DNA from: Chloroflexota bacterium | GTDB lineage: Bacteria; Chloroflexota; Dormibacteria; CF-121 | Reading direction: 5' to 3' | NCBI GenBank assembly: GCA_005880605.1 | Contig: VBIS01000027.1 | Location: 1-16,067, forward strand | Length of the DNA stretch: 16,067 bases | Part shown: piece after piece, positions 1 through 7,190 of the stretch | How positions within the stretch are numbered: position 1 is the first letter of the stretch | How the letters are laid out: each line of letters opens with the position of its first letter | Notes under the pieces: model-generated | Databases searched by the model: none | Told to the model about the DNA's origin: nothing | Seen by the model: the letters and a program-made list of their open reading frames with translations, nothing else | Made by a program: the position numbers and the translations under genes

Positions 1-552
1 CCGAACGTCGGTCAATACTTGTCGGGCATCCGCGGCGGCATTACCGGCATGAATGGGCTCGGCGAACGCTACCTCTTGATCGCCAGCACCCTACCCACAC
101 CGTACGACCACCCGGGCTATGCCTACGCCACCATGTCGCGCTACTGCCAGGTCTTTGCGCCGATGGTGTACTGGCGTGCTACTGGGCTGCCGCAATTTAG
201 CGGCGCCGATGGCGCACGAACCTACGTCGCACAGGTGTTCCAGCAATTCCGCGATCCGGGCGTCAACCCATTCAAGCGTCCCCTCTCCATCACTGCCCAA
301 ACCTATGATGCCGCCCCAGAGTACGGCACGCCGGGGGCGCCACCCGCCGACGAAATCGTCACCTCGATGAATGAGAGCCGCGCCCAGGGCGGCATCAGCT
401 GGTCCTATTACCGGCTGGCCAATGCCGACAACGGCGTCACCGGGGATGAGCAGCAAGCGATCACGGCCTACCCGTTCTGGCAGCGTTACCACGGAGGGGG
501 CATCGCGGCCAAGGCGTTGATCGCCCTACCTGACCAGCCAGTCGCCTACTAA
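1..552 (+). CDS. Partial secreted or envelope TIM-barrel glycosidase-like protein (3' end only)
   Basis: The reading frame is open from the first base of the window to a TAA at 550-552, so the true start lies outside and about 183 residues are visible. I do not recognise a definite family. The segment FAPMVYW (about codons 55-61) and a later GGISWSYYRL segment resemble the last beta strands of (beta/alpha)8 glycosidase-like domains, where an aromatic-rich strand closes the barrel. No catalytic acid pair can be assigned because the N-terminal half is missing. The gene ends 20 bp before ftsH on the same strand, so the two may be co-transcribed. A GH18-like enzyme also occurs further along the window (10840-12483), but I see no close similarity between the two. 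The coding call is secure; the family is a guess. Confidence 0.7.
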   Translation, partial: PNVGQYLSGIRGGITGMNGLGERYLLIASTLPTPYDHPGYAYATMSRYCQVFAPMVYWRATGLPQFSGADGARTYVAQVFQQFRDPGVNPFKRPLSITAQTYDAAPEYGTPGAPPADEIVTSMNESRAQGGISWSYYRLANADNGVTGDEQQAITAYPFWQRYHGGGIAAKALIALPDQPVAY

Positions 553-572
553 AAAGAGGGGTTGAGGAACCA

Positions 573-2531
573 ATGAAAACTTTCTTTAAGCGTCTTTCCG
601 TCCCAGCCGGCTTGCGCCGCAAGCGCGTGGTCGTGCCCGCGCTCGCGCTCGCCGGTGCGCTCCTGCTGGGTGGGCTATGGTTCCTCGGCCACGCTGGTGC
701 AAATTCTGTCTGGAACCAGCCCAGCGTGCCGATCAGCGACGTGCTCGACCGCGTCGATCACGGCGACATCCTGGGCGCGACCATCAGCGGCCAGCGCATC
801 CTGCTGACCGATACCGCTGGCCGGCAGTCGTGGACCATCGAAAAAGAGTCCTCGATGGGCACTACCGAGCAGTATCTGCGCAATCACAACGTCAAGGTCG
901 CCATCCAGTCGACCGACGAGGTCTCCTTCACCTCGGTGCTGCCGAACCTGCTGGGCCTCCTGGTCCTGCTGGCCCTGCTCTTCATCATGTTGCGTCGTTC
1001 GAACCTGCTCGGTAATCCGATGGGCGCGATGACCAAGCATCTGGCCGAAGCCAAGGTCCGTGACGGCGAGCACGTCACGTTCGACCAGGTACTTGGCGTT
1101 GACGAGGCCAAGCATGAGTTGGAGGAAGTGGTCGAATTTCTCAAGGCACCCGGCAGTTTCGGTCAGCTTGGGGCGCGCATGCCGCGCGGGATCCTGCTGG
1201 TCGGTCCACCCGGCACCGGCAAGACGCTGCTCTCGCGCGCGGTGGCGGGCGAGGCAAAGGTTCCCTACTTTTCGCTGAGCGGCTCCGACTTCGTGGAGAT
1301 GTTCGTCGGCGTGGGCGCGGCGCGGGTGCGCGACCTGTTCCGGCATGCCAAGAAGAATGCACCCTGCATCGTCTTCCTCGACGAGATCGATGCGCTCGGC
1401 CGCAAGCGAGGCGGCGCCCAGATCCGGACCAACGAAGAGCGCGAGCAAACACTGAACCAGCTGCTGGTGGAGATGGACGGGTTCAACACCGACTGCGCGG
1501 TGGTCGTGATCGCGGCCACCAACCGGCCCGATGTCCTCGACCCGGCGCTGCTCCGCTCCGGCCGCTTTGACCGCCGCGTGGCCATCGACGCCCCCGACCT
1601 CAATGGACGGCGCGCCATCCTGTCTCTCTACGCGGCACAGAAGCCGCTCGCCGACAACATCAACCTCGACATCGTGGCGCGCCAGACGCCCGGATTCACG
1701 GGGGCTGACCTGGCGAATCTCCTCAACGAGGCGGCCATCCTGGCAGGGCGCAACAAGAAACTGGCGATCGGCAAGCAGGAGCTCGAAGAGGCCGGCCTGC
1801 GCGTGATGGCGGGCCCGGAAAAGCGCAGCCGGATGATCACCCCGGAAGAGAAGGCCATCATCGCTTACCACGAGGTCGGGCACGCCCTGGTGATGAAGTC
1901 GATCGCGAAGAGCGATCCGGTGCACAAAGTCTCGGTGGTTTCGCGGGGACAAGCGCTCGGCATCACGATTCAGCTGCCGTTGAAGGATCGCTACCTGACG
2001 TCGAAGTCGGAGTTGATCGCGCGGATGGCGGCCGCGATGGGCGGTCGAGCCGCCGAAGAGATCATCTTCGGTGACGTCACGACCGGCGCCAAGCAGGATA
2101 TCGAGTACGCGACCAATGTCGCCCGCCAAATGGTCTGCGAGTTCGGCATGAGCGAGCGGCTCGGACTGGTCACGCTGCATCGCAAAGGCGATGGTGACAG
2201 CATGTTCTTCTCCGAGCTGACAGCGGCCGACGTCGATGCTGAGGTCAAGGCGTTGACCGACGCCGCCTACCGTCAGGCATACGAGACCTTGGAGACACGC
2301 CATAGCACGCTGGTCAGGATTGCCGAGCACCTACAGATCGTCGAGACCATCGACGGCGAGGAGCTGGACCGATTGTTGCTCGGCGAAGCCGCCCTCCCGG
2401 TTGTGAGCGTCCCGCTGCCCGAAATCATCGAGTCGACGGTCGCGCCTCGGATTGCAGCGGCGGAAGCGCATGACTGGGACGAGGGCTCGAGCGCATCACG
2501 CTGCCACGCTTCAACGACTCGAGCAGCATGA
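573..2531 (+). CDS. ftsH: ATP-dependent zinc metalloprotease FtsH
   Basis: This is a membrane-anchored AAA+ protease that extracts and degrades membrane and regulatory proteins. The 652-residue length is normal for the family. Two TM helices (about 19-38 and 123-140) flank an external domain. The AAA module has Walker A GPPGTGKT at 211-218, pore motif FVGVGA at 244-249, Walker B IVFLDEID at 266-273, and a second region of homology with ATNRPD at 315-320 and RSGRFD at 328-333. The peptidase zinc site is HEVGH at 433-437, with the likely third ligand D509 in TTGAKQD. The family usually has HEAGH, so Val replaces Ala here, but both His and the Glu are intact. The ATG at 573 follows GAGG with suitable spacing. 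The last ~35 codons run antisense to the tail of the convergent MerR gene and look unconserved, so the functional C-terminus may end near residue 620. Confidence 0.97.
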   Translation: MKTFFKRLSVPAGLRRKRVVVPALALAGALLLGGLWFLGHAGANSVWNQPSVPISDVLDRVDHGDILGATISGQRILLTDTAGRQSWTIEKESSMGTTEQYLRNHNVKVAIQSTDEVSFTSVLPNLLGLLVLLALLFIMLRRSNLLGNPMGAMTKHLAEAKVRDGEHVTFDQVLGVDEAKHELEEVVEFLKAPGSFGQLGARMPRGILLVGPPGTGKTLLSRAVAGEAKVPYFSLSGSDFVEMFVGVGAARVRDLFRHAKKNAPCIVFLDEIDALGRKRGGAQIRTNEEREQTLNQLLVEMDGFNTDCAVVVIAATNRPDVLDPALLRSGRFDRRVAIDAPDLNGRRAILSLYAAQKPLADNINLDIVARQTPGFTGADLANLLNEAAILAGRNKKLAIGKQELEEAGLRVMAGPEKRSRMITPEEKAIIAYHEVGHALVMKSIAKSDPVHKVSVVSRGQALGITIQLPLKDRYLTSKSELIARMAAAMGGRAAEEIIFGDVTTGAKQDIEYATNVARQMVCEFGMSERLGLVTLHRKGDGDSMFFSELTAADVDAEVKALTDAAYRQAYETLETRHSTLVRIAEHLQIVETIDGEELDRLLLGEAALPVVSVPLPEIIESTVAPRIAAAEAHDWDEGSSASRCHASTTRAA

Positions 2532-2787
2532 GGATGTACTTCACGCCCGCGAGGTTGACGCCTTTTTCACGGGTCAGCTGCTGGATCACCTGTAGTTTGC
2601 GCACGTTACGCTGCGAGTAGCGGCGCCGGTTGGTCGCCGTGCGATAGGGCTCGATCAAACCGAGGTCCTCGTACATCATCAGGGTCCGCGGATGCGTCTC
2701 GAGGATCTCGGAGGCCACGCTGATCGTATAGAGCGGCTTGTCGAGGTCGAAGGCTCCACCGATCCGCGGATCGCGATTTGGGACCAA
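2425..2787 (-). CDS. HspR-like MerR-family regulator, copy 1 (receiver partner)
   Basis: This 120-residue protein is essentially one MerR-type winged-helix DNA-binding domain (about 15-90). It has the HspR-like features ISVASEILETHPRTLMMYE, the NRRRYSQ wing and GVNLAGVKYIL. HspR proteins repress chaperone genes in actinobacteria, but no dnaK or dnaJ is nearby. The start is a TTG three bases after the stop codon of the receiver gene, in the same frame as that gene, so translation is probably coupled. The domain closely matches the genes at 7623-7970 and 8714-9061. Their acidic ELRD-DV tail is replaced here by a basic/Pro tail that lies antisense to the end of ftsH (107-bp convergent overlap). 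It lacks the long dimer helix and ligand domain of classical MerR sensors. The DNA target is unknown. Confidence 0.85.
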   Translation of the reverse strand: MVPNRDPRIGGAFDLDKPLYTISVASEILETHPRTLMMYEDLGLIEPYRTATNRRRYSQRNVRKLQVIQQLTREKGVNLAGVKYILMLLESLKRGSVMRSSPRPSHALPPLQSEARPSTR

Positions 2788-2790
2788 CGT

Positions 2791-3180
2791 CTATTCCTTG
2801 ACCCAATCCTGGACGCCGCGGCTCAGGCTGGCGGGCGTCGTCTCGGACTTGATCAGGTAATCGAGCGCGCCGAGCTTCAGGCCGCGATCGACGAGTTCCT
2901 TCTCGCCGTAGTTGGACAGGATGATGACCGGAATGTTCTTGGTGACGCCGTCGGAGCGAAGGTTCTCGAGAACCGCGAAGCCGTCCATCTTCGGGAGCCG
3001 AATGTCAAGAAAAACAATGTCCGGAATCTGGTTCTTGGCGTGGTCGAGCCCCTCCTCGCCGGACTTCGCGACCGTGACCCGGTAGCCATCCAGCTCCAGC
3101 TTGAGCTTGTACATCTCCGCCACTGCCGGATCATCTTCGATAAAGAGGACGTTTACGTCCTCGTCGACGACTTCAGTCAT
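2791..3180 (-). CDS. Stand-alone receiver-domain response regulator (CheY-like), copy 1
   Basis: This 129-residue protein is a single receiver domain with no output domain. The acidic pocket is E15-D16-D17, the predicted phosphoacceptor is D59 in FLDIRLPKMDG, the switch Ser is S89 in ILSNY, and the conserved Lys is K111 in YLIK. I chose the ATG at 3180 because AAGGAGGGGAC precedes it directly; an upstream GTG would add 11 repeat-derived residues. The gene is followed after one codon by an HspR-like MerR gene, so that protein probably supplies or modulates DNA binding. It is closely similar to the receiver at 8301-8729, including the C-terminal SLS-G--DW-KE segment. No histidine kinase is encoded in the window. 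The leader contains a tandem hairpin-forming repeat and a small ORF. Confidence 0.93.
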   Translation of the reverse strand: MTEVVDEDVNVLFIEDDPAVAEMYKLKLELDGYRVTVAKSGEEGLDHAKNQIPDIVFLDIRLPKMDGFAVLENLRSDGVTKNIPVIILSNYGEKELVDRGLKLGALDYLIKSETTPASLSRGVQDWVKE

Positions 3181-3307
3181 GTCCCCTCCTTGGACAACCG
3201 CCCGCTTTTCCACGCCGGAGCGGGCTCATGGACGAACCGCCCGCTTTTCCACGCCGGAGCGGGCTTATTAGGACGCCAAATCGCAAAGCAGACATCATGC
3301 CTGTCAT
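3173..3307 (-). CDS. Putative leader ORF (44 aa) with tandem SPLRRGKAGG repeats upstream of receiver gene
   Basis: An ATG at 3305-3307 is preceded by GGGAGGGGAGGAAAG, a very strong Shine-Dalgarno. The frame encodes 44 residues and stops at 3173-3175, eight bases inside the receiver gene that starts at 3180. The second half contains SPLRRGKAGG twice with a 13-codon period, because the 39-bp DNA repeat is in frame. The overlap with the next start suggests translational coupling or a regulatory leader peptide. The strongly basic peptide has no recognisable domain. The alternative is that the repeat is a mobile REP-like palindrome or an RNA structure and the open frame is incidental. Confidence 0.4.
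   Translation of the reverse strand: MTGMMSALRFGVLISPLRRGKAGGSSMSPLRRGKAGGCPRRGHD
3196..3265. repeat. Tandem direct repeat, two 31-bp copies with 39-bp period, each a hairpin
   Basis: Copies lie at 3196-3226 and 3235-3265 and are identical over 31 bp. Each contains the inverted arms CCCGCT and AGCGGG separated by 12 bases, so two identical stem-loops would form in the leader of the receiver gene, just before its ribosome binding site. The 39-bp period equals 13 codons, giving a peptide repeat in the leader ORF. Confidence 0.85.
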
Positions 3308-3332
3308 CTTTCCTCCCCTCCCATCGGTGGCT

Positions 3333-3338
3333 AGTATA
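3333..3338 (-). promoter_or_regulatory. Candidate -10 element (TATACT) for the receiver/MerR cassette
   Basis: The minus strand reads TTTTATACTAG here. This would place transcription start near 3327, about 20 nt before the leader ORF and about 147 nt before the receiver start. No good -35 is seen at 16-18 bp, so this is only a candidate. Confidence 0.4.
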
Positions 3339-3406
3339 AAACAAGTTCGCCCGATTTCCTGAATCGGCGAGGTACACAAGAGAACATCGGGTGGGGCCAA
3401 AGGCAA

Positions 3407-3649
3407 GTGATACGATCGTTTGCGGGCATGGGGTATCTACGAGGTCTTCGGCATGGTGCGATGGCCGGCGCGATCCTGGGATTGCTCTACGCGCCCGAAT
3501 CCGGTGAGACGATGCGCCGCCGGATCTCGCGGCTGCTGGGCCAGGCAGAGGAGATGATGGCCGGCAATGGCGGCGGGCCGGCGGCCGCTGCGCCAACACC
3601 CCGACGCCGGACGGCAGGTGGTGGAGAAAGCAGGGCTAGGCGCCCCTAG
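3407..3649 (+). CDS. YtxH-domain small membrane protein
   Basis: This 80-residue protein carries one short hydrophobic segment, GAMAGAILGLLYAPESGETM (about 17-36). That is the hallmark of YtxH-type proteins: a Gly-rich membrane helix ending in LxAPxSGxExR. The C-terminal part is a low-complexity Ala/Pro/Arg tail. YtxH proteins are linked to general stress in Bacillus, but their biochemical role is not established. The GTG at 3407 follows AAAGG at short spacing; an ATG at 3428 is an alternative that keeps the whole domain. A second YtxH gene begins 11 bp downstream on the same strand, so the two form a likely operon. Confidence 0.8.
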   Translation: MIRSFAGMGYLRGLRHGAMAGAILGLLYAPESGETMRRRISRLLGQAEEMMAGNGGGPAAAAPTPRRRTAGGGESRARRP

Positions 3650-3660
3650 GGAGGACAACG

Positions 3661-4035
3661 ATGGATCAGACGGTGGAAAAGACAATCGACCGGTTGAGTG
3701 AGCTGCTCGACCGGGCTACGAAAACCGCCCAGGACCTGGAGGTCAAAGACCGGCTCACGGACGCGGTCTCGGCCTTACGCCGAACCAGGATCACCCAGGA
3801 CGATGACGCCGGCGTGGAGCGCTTCGTCACGGGGCTGCTGCTCGGAGTCGCGGTCGGCTTCGGATTGGCGCTGTTGCTCGCCCCCAAATCCGGCGAAGAG
3901 ATGCGCGACGACCTGATGCAGCGCGGCATCGAGCTGCGCGACCGGGCCGGCGGGCTGGCGTCCAAGATCCCGTTCGGCGACGGCGAGCAGGGCCGCACCG
4001 AGAAAGCCTCGAGCGACCAGCCGGGAATCGCCTGA
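3661..4035 (+). CDS. YtxH-domain membrane protein
   Basis: This is a 124-residue protein. An N-terminal amphipathic helical region (about 1-50) is followed by a Gly-rich membrane segment, and the YtxH signature LLLAPKSGEEMRDDL lies near residues 71-85. A charged helix and a hydrophilic tail end the protein. The ATG is preceded by GGGAGGAC with ideal spacing. It follows another YtxH gene after 11 bp, so the pair are probably co-translated partners that could form hetero-oligomers; that is inference. The gene converges on the PBP gene, with stops 38 bp apart. I see no strong intrinsic terminator between them. Confidence 0.85.
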   Translation: MDQTVEKTIDRLSELLDRATKTAQDLEVKDRLTDAVSALRRTRITQDDDAGVERFVTGLLLGVAVGFGLALLLAPKSGEEMRDDLMQRGIELRDRAGGLASKIPFGDGEQGRTEKASSDQPGIA

Positions 4036-4073
4036 GCTAACCCCTCCGAGGGTTCGTCCGGCCGGCTGAGCCC

Positions 4074-6359
4074 TCAGTTATTGGGTTTGCACTTGTCGGG
4101 CTGCCCCGGCAGGCAGATCAGTGGTGTCGGTGATGGGCTGGCCGTTGGGGCCGGTGCCGGCGGCGGTGGCGGCGCGTTGATGATGCAATAGACCCCGTTG
4201 ACCGTGATCTGCGAGTAGCTCAGCGTGTAGGGGTTGTAGTTCGCGGGCAGCTTGCACTGTGGCCACGGTTGCGCCAGGGTGGGCGGCAGGCTCTCGGTCC
4301 CCGGCAAGAAATAATTCGCGCCGACGGCATGGACGCTGGCCGGCACCGGGTACCACTCGTTGGGCTTGCCGGCGAGGGCTTCCACCATGAAGCGGTGCCA
4401 GATCGGCGCGGCACCGACGATCCCGGTCGAGTTATGGCTGAGAGGCTTGTTATCGGGGTTCCCGACCCACACCGCCGTCGCCAGGCTCGGGGTGAAGCCG
4501 ACCGTCCAGTTGTCTTTGAAGTCGTTGGTGGTGCCGGTTTTCGCCGCGACTGTCCGCCCAGGGAGGGTGAGGTCGCCGTGGCAGCCGAACTCGAGGCAGC
4601 GGTTGCGGTCGTCCGACATGATCGAGGCGATGATAAAGGCGACGCCGTCGTCGATGGCTCGGAACTCATTTTTCTTCGGGTCGTAGGTGAATACGTCTTT
4701 ACCGAGCCCATCCTTGATATTGAGAATGGGTGCTTCGCGATGCCGGACCCCAAGCATCGCCAGGGTCGAGGCAGCCGTGGCCATGTCCGCCAGCCGGACG
4801 GGGTAGGCGCCGAGCGTCAGGCTCGGCCCGTAGTTGTCCGGGCTCTGATCGACGCAGGGGAGCGGACCGAGGCAGGTCAATCCCATACGGTGGGCCATAT
4901 CAACCACTGCGGGGATACCGGTGCGTAGCTCCGTCTTCAGCGCCGGGATGTTCATCGAGTTCCCCATCGCCATCTTCAGCGGCAGCGTGCCATGGAAGCG
5001 GCGGTCGTAGTTTTGCGGGACGTACTTGCCGAAGCCAGCTGGATCGCCGCCGATAGGAAACACCATCGGCTCGTCGAGGATGGGACTGAGCATGTTGACC
5101 TTTCGGCTCTCGATGGCGGCGGTGTAGGTGAAGATCTTGAAGCTCGAGCCGGGGGGACGCGGCACGTCATAGGCGAAGTTGTATTGTCCACCCGGTCGGT
5201 TGTAGTCGTCGCCGCCGACCATGGCCAGCACTTCACCGGTGCGGGGGTCCATGCTCACCAGCGCCGCATCGTGGAAGTTGTAGAAGTTCCCCTTCTGCGC
5301 GATCTGGTCGTGCACCACCCGCTCCGCCAGGTGTTGCAGGTTGAGATCGAGGCTGGTGTAGACACGGTAACCACGACGGTCGTCGGAGCTGATCTTGTGG
5401 TCCTTCACCAGTGTCTTGAGTACGTAGTCGACGAAGTAGGGTGCCTCGAACTTGACAATCGGTGGGAAGATCTGCAGCTTGACGGCGTAGGCCGCCTCGG
5501 CTTGAGCCGCGGTGATGAACTTCTCACCGACCATGGCGGCGAGCACCTGTGCCTGTCGTTGTTTGGCGGACTGGAGATTGACCACCGGGTTGTACTGGGT
5601 TGGTGCTTGCGGCAGTCCAGCGAGCATGGCCGCCTGGGCCAGGGACAGGTCGTGGGCATTGGTCTGGAAGTAGCTGCGGGCGGCGGCCTCGATCCCGTAG
5701 GTCTGGCTGCCGTAGAAGATGGTGTTGAGATACATCTCGAGGATCTGGTTCTTGCTGTACTCGCGGTTCAGCTCGATCGCAAGCACGGCTTCTTTGAGTT
5801 TTCGCTGGATATCGGCGGGAGCGTTGGTTCCGATGTAGACCTGCTTCACCAGCTGCTGGCTGATGGTGCTGCCACCCTGTTTGACCTTGTGGTGCTGATA
5901 GTTCGCGATGGCGGCGCGGACGATGCCCCCGAGGTCGATGCCGCTGTTCGAGTAGAAGGTGCGGTCCTCGGTGGCGAGCGTTGCCTTCACCACCCAGGAC
6001 GAGATGTAGTTCAGCGGCACCACGATGCGATGGTCGCCGGCCTTGCCGATGTCGGCGAGCAAGACGCCATGCCGGTCGTAGATCAGGGTGTCCTGCTCCA
6101 TCTTGTTGGAGGCGAGTCCGCTGACCGCCGGCAAGGTACCCACCGCCTGCGCCGTGATCGCCGGGATGCCGAGCAGGGGCACGAGCAAGACGACCAGTAA
6201 GCCGAGAATCAGAACCCGGCGAAAGTCGGCACGGCTCCGCCGGCGCCAGCTCTTGACGTTGCGCTGACTCCGCCGGCGTGACGCGAGGTTTAGGCGCTCA
6301 GAAACCCGAAGATCCCCGAAAGGAGGAGCCACAGAGAGACGAGGATAACCGCTCCCCAC
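4074..6359 (-). CDS. Class A penicillin-binding protein (transglycosylase/transpeptidase)
   Basis: This bifunctional enzyme polymerises lipid II and cross-links peptidoglycan on the outer face of the membrane. The 761 residues comprise a basic cytoplasmic N-terminus, one TM helix (about 48-70), a GT51 domain and a transpeptidase domain. GT51 shows E131-D132-R-T-F, QGGSTISQQL at 161-170, and the RKLKEAVLAIEL to ILEMYLN block at 186-212. The transpeptidase has SxxK at S405-K408, SxN at S468-N470 and KTGT at 607-610. All catalytic residues are present. The tail is Pro-rich with several Cys residues. The start is uncertain: GTG 6359 and GTG 6332 are the only candidates before the TM helix, and neither has a clear Shine-Dalgarno. 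Both lie inside a small upstream ORF, which suggests coupling. Confidence 0.95.
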   Translation of the reverse strand: MGSGYPRLSVAPPFGDLRVSERLNLASRRRSQRNVKSWRRRSRADFRRVLILGLLVVLLVPLLGIPAITAQAVGTLPAVSGLASNKMEQDTLIYDRHGVLLADIGKAGDHRIVVPLNYISSWVVKATLATEDRTFYSNSGIDLGGIVRAAIANYQHHKVKQGGSTISQQLVKQVYIGTNAPADIQRKLKEAVLAIELNREYSKNQILEMYLNTIFYGSQTYGIEAAARSYFQTNAHDLSLAQAAMLAGLPQAPTQYNPVVNLQSAKQRQAQVLAAMVGEKFITAAQAEAAYAVKLQIFPPIVKFEAPYFVDYVLKTLVKDHKISSDDRRGYRVYTSLDLNLQHLAERVVHDQIAQKGNFYNFHDAALVSMDPRTGEVLAMVGGDDYNRPGGQYNFAYDVPRPPGSSFKIFTYTAAIESRKVNMLSPILDEPMVFPIGGDPAGFGKYVPQNYDRRFHGTLPLKMAMGNSMNIPALKTELRTGIPAVVDMAHRMGLTCLGPLPCVDQSPDNYGPSLTLGAYPVRLADMATAASTLAMLGVRHREAPILNIKDGLGKDVFTYDPKKNEFRAIDDGVAFIIASIMSDDRNRCLEFGCHGDLTLPGRTVAAKTGTTNDFKDNWTVGFTPSLATAVWVGNPDNKPLSHNSTGIVGAAPIWHRFMVEALAGKPNEWYPVPASVHAVGANYFLPGTESLPPTLAQPWPQCKLPANYNPYTLSYSQITVNGVYCIINAPPPPPAPAPTASPSPTPLICLPGQPDKCKPNN

Positions 6360-6484
6360 CCCGCCCCGCTGGCCAGGCTGCGAAGTGGCGACCGGCGCAA
6401 CCGCCGGATCTGGCGCCGACGCGCGTCGAGGGACGAGAGGCCGCTAGCGGATACTGAGTGAGTCGCATGCAGGATACTTATCAA
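6290..6484 (-). CDS. Putative small one-TM protein overlapping the PBP start
   Basis: This is a 64-residue ORF with a basic, hydrophilic first part and a C-terminal hydrophobic helix, GAVILVSLWLLLSGIFGFL (about 43-62), that reaches almost to the stop. The layout resembles a tail-anchored membrane peptide. The TTG start at 6484 has AGGGG six bases upstream, a better site than either PBP start. The 3' 70 bp overlap the PBP gene in another frame, so it may serve for translational coupling or as a PBP partner. I recognise no family. It could also be a chance ORF produced by the PBP leader. Confidence 0.45.
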   Translation of the reverse strand: MISILHATHSVSASGLSSLDARRRQIRRLRRSPLRSLASGAGWGAVILVSLWLLLSGIFGFLSA

Positions 6485-6534
6485 TTCAAGCCCCTAAAAT
6501 CCCACTGCTTGAGTGGTGAAAATCTGATGGAGCC

Positions 6535-6540
6535 AGTATA
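6535..6540 (-). promoter_or_regulatory. Candidate -10 (TATACT) for small ORF and PBP
   Basis: The minus strand reads GTTATACTGG about 50 nt upstream of the TTG start at 6484. No convincing -35 is found at 16-18 bp. An inverted repeat CCACT-N5-AGTGG (6502-6516) lies just downstream, near the predicted transcription start, and could be an operator. Confidence 0.35.
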
Positions 6541-6659
6541 ACGTAAGAGGGGCTCGCGTGGGTCAGCCGAGTTCGCGTTGCCATCGTTACCAGTCCAACG
6601 GGAGGGTGGGGCGGTTGGTTACGCCGCTCTTGAACTCGGGAAGGCGACGATCGCGGCCC

Positions 6660-6665
6660 TATAAT
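6660..6665 (+). promoter_or_regulatory. Candidate -10 (TATAAT) for zinc-ribbon membrane gene
   Basis: TATAAT matches the consensus exactly and sits 46 bp before the preferred GTG start at 6711. A TTGAAC lies upstream, but the 24-bp spacing is too long for a standard -35. Confidence 0.4.
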
Positions 6666-6710
6666 GGGGCCGCTTTGTCGCCTTCCGACGCTGCCCCGAG
6701 AACGGGAACC

Positions 6711-7190
6711 GTGTTCTGCCGCGAATGCGGCAGGTCGATCGAGGCGGACGCCCACTTCTGCCGCTTCTGCGGCAAGTCCCAGGCTGACCCGGTTGCCGGC
6801 CCCCCGTCCGCGCCATCGCATCCTGGCCCGAGCGGCACCGGCCTGGAGCATTGGTTACGGCAGCTCTTTCCGCGCCACCACCTGCAAGACGAGTTGATGC
6901 ACATCGGCACCATTGCCGCCTTCCTGATGGCGCTGATCGGGTTCGTGCTGGGTTTCTTCCTGGCCTACAGCTGGCTGGGCACGAACTTCCTGTTGGGTTC
7001 CGTTGCGCTGCTCCTCTTCCTCATTCTTCGCGAGTCAACCCTGAGCCACATCCGCGTCCGGGGAAGCGCACCGACCCCCACTCCAAGTGGCGGCCGTACC
7101 CATGCCGGGCGCCGTTCCAACACGCCGGCACCTAGCCTGCCAGCCGAGGCCGCCAACGCTGAGTCGTCGCCGCCCGCCACACCCAAATAA
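6711..7190 (+). CDS. Zinc-ribbon membrane protein
   Basis: This 159-residue protein begins with a double-CxxC zinc ribbon, CRECGRSIEADAHFCRFCGK (residues 3-22). A linker follows, then two closely spaced hydrophobic helices (about 70-92 and 96-115) and a Ser/Pro/Ala-rich hydrophilic tail. N-terminal zinc-ribbon plus TM proteins are common in bacteria and mostly uncharacterised. I chose GTG 6711 because the ribbon normally sits at the extreme N-terminus and a TATAAT lies just upstream. An in-frame GTG at 6558 would add 51 residues of unconserved, Arg/Ser-rich sequence. The gene converges on the csbD-like gene, and a hairpin lies directly after its stop. Confidence 0.75.
   Translation: MFCRECGRSIEADAHFCRFCGKSQADPVAGPPSAPSHPGPSGTGLEHWLRQLFPRHHLQDELMHIGTIAAFLMALIGFVLGFFLAYSWLGTNFLLGSVALLLFLILRESTLSHIRVRGSAPTPTPSGGRTHAGRRSNTPAPSLPAEAANAESSPPATPK

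Noticed and set aside
675..2330. Long open frame on the minus strand opposite ftsH (551 codons)
   Set aside because: It lies entirely antisense to conserved AAA and peptidase motifs. High GC gives long antisense frames; its product is His/Arg/Asp-rich with no recognisable domain.
3196..3265. Possible CRISPR-like repeat
   Set aside because: There are only two copies with an 8-bp spacer, no cas genes, and each unit is itself a hairpin in frame with a leader ORF.
4992..6200. Long open frame on the plus strand opposite the PBP gene (402 codons)
   Set aside because: It is antisense to the GT51 and transpeptidase motifs. Val/Asp/Gly-rich composition and absence of a domain mark it as a shadow.
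6484..6514. HspR (HAIR) operator: CTTGAGT at 6508-6514 with ATTCAAG at 6484-6490
   Set aside because: The half-sites are in the wrong order and 17 bp apart, unlike CTTGAGT-N7-ACTCAAG. No full HAIR site was seen near any of the three HspR-like genes.
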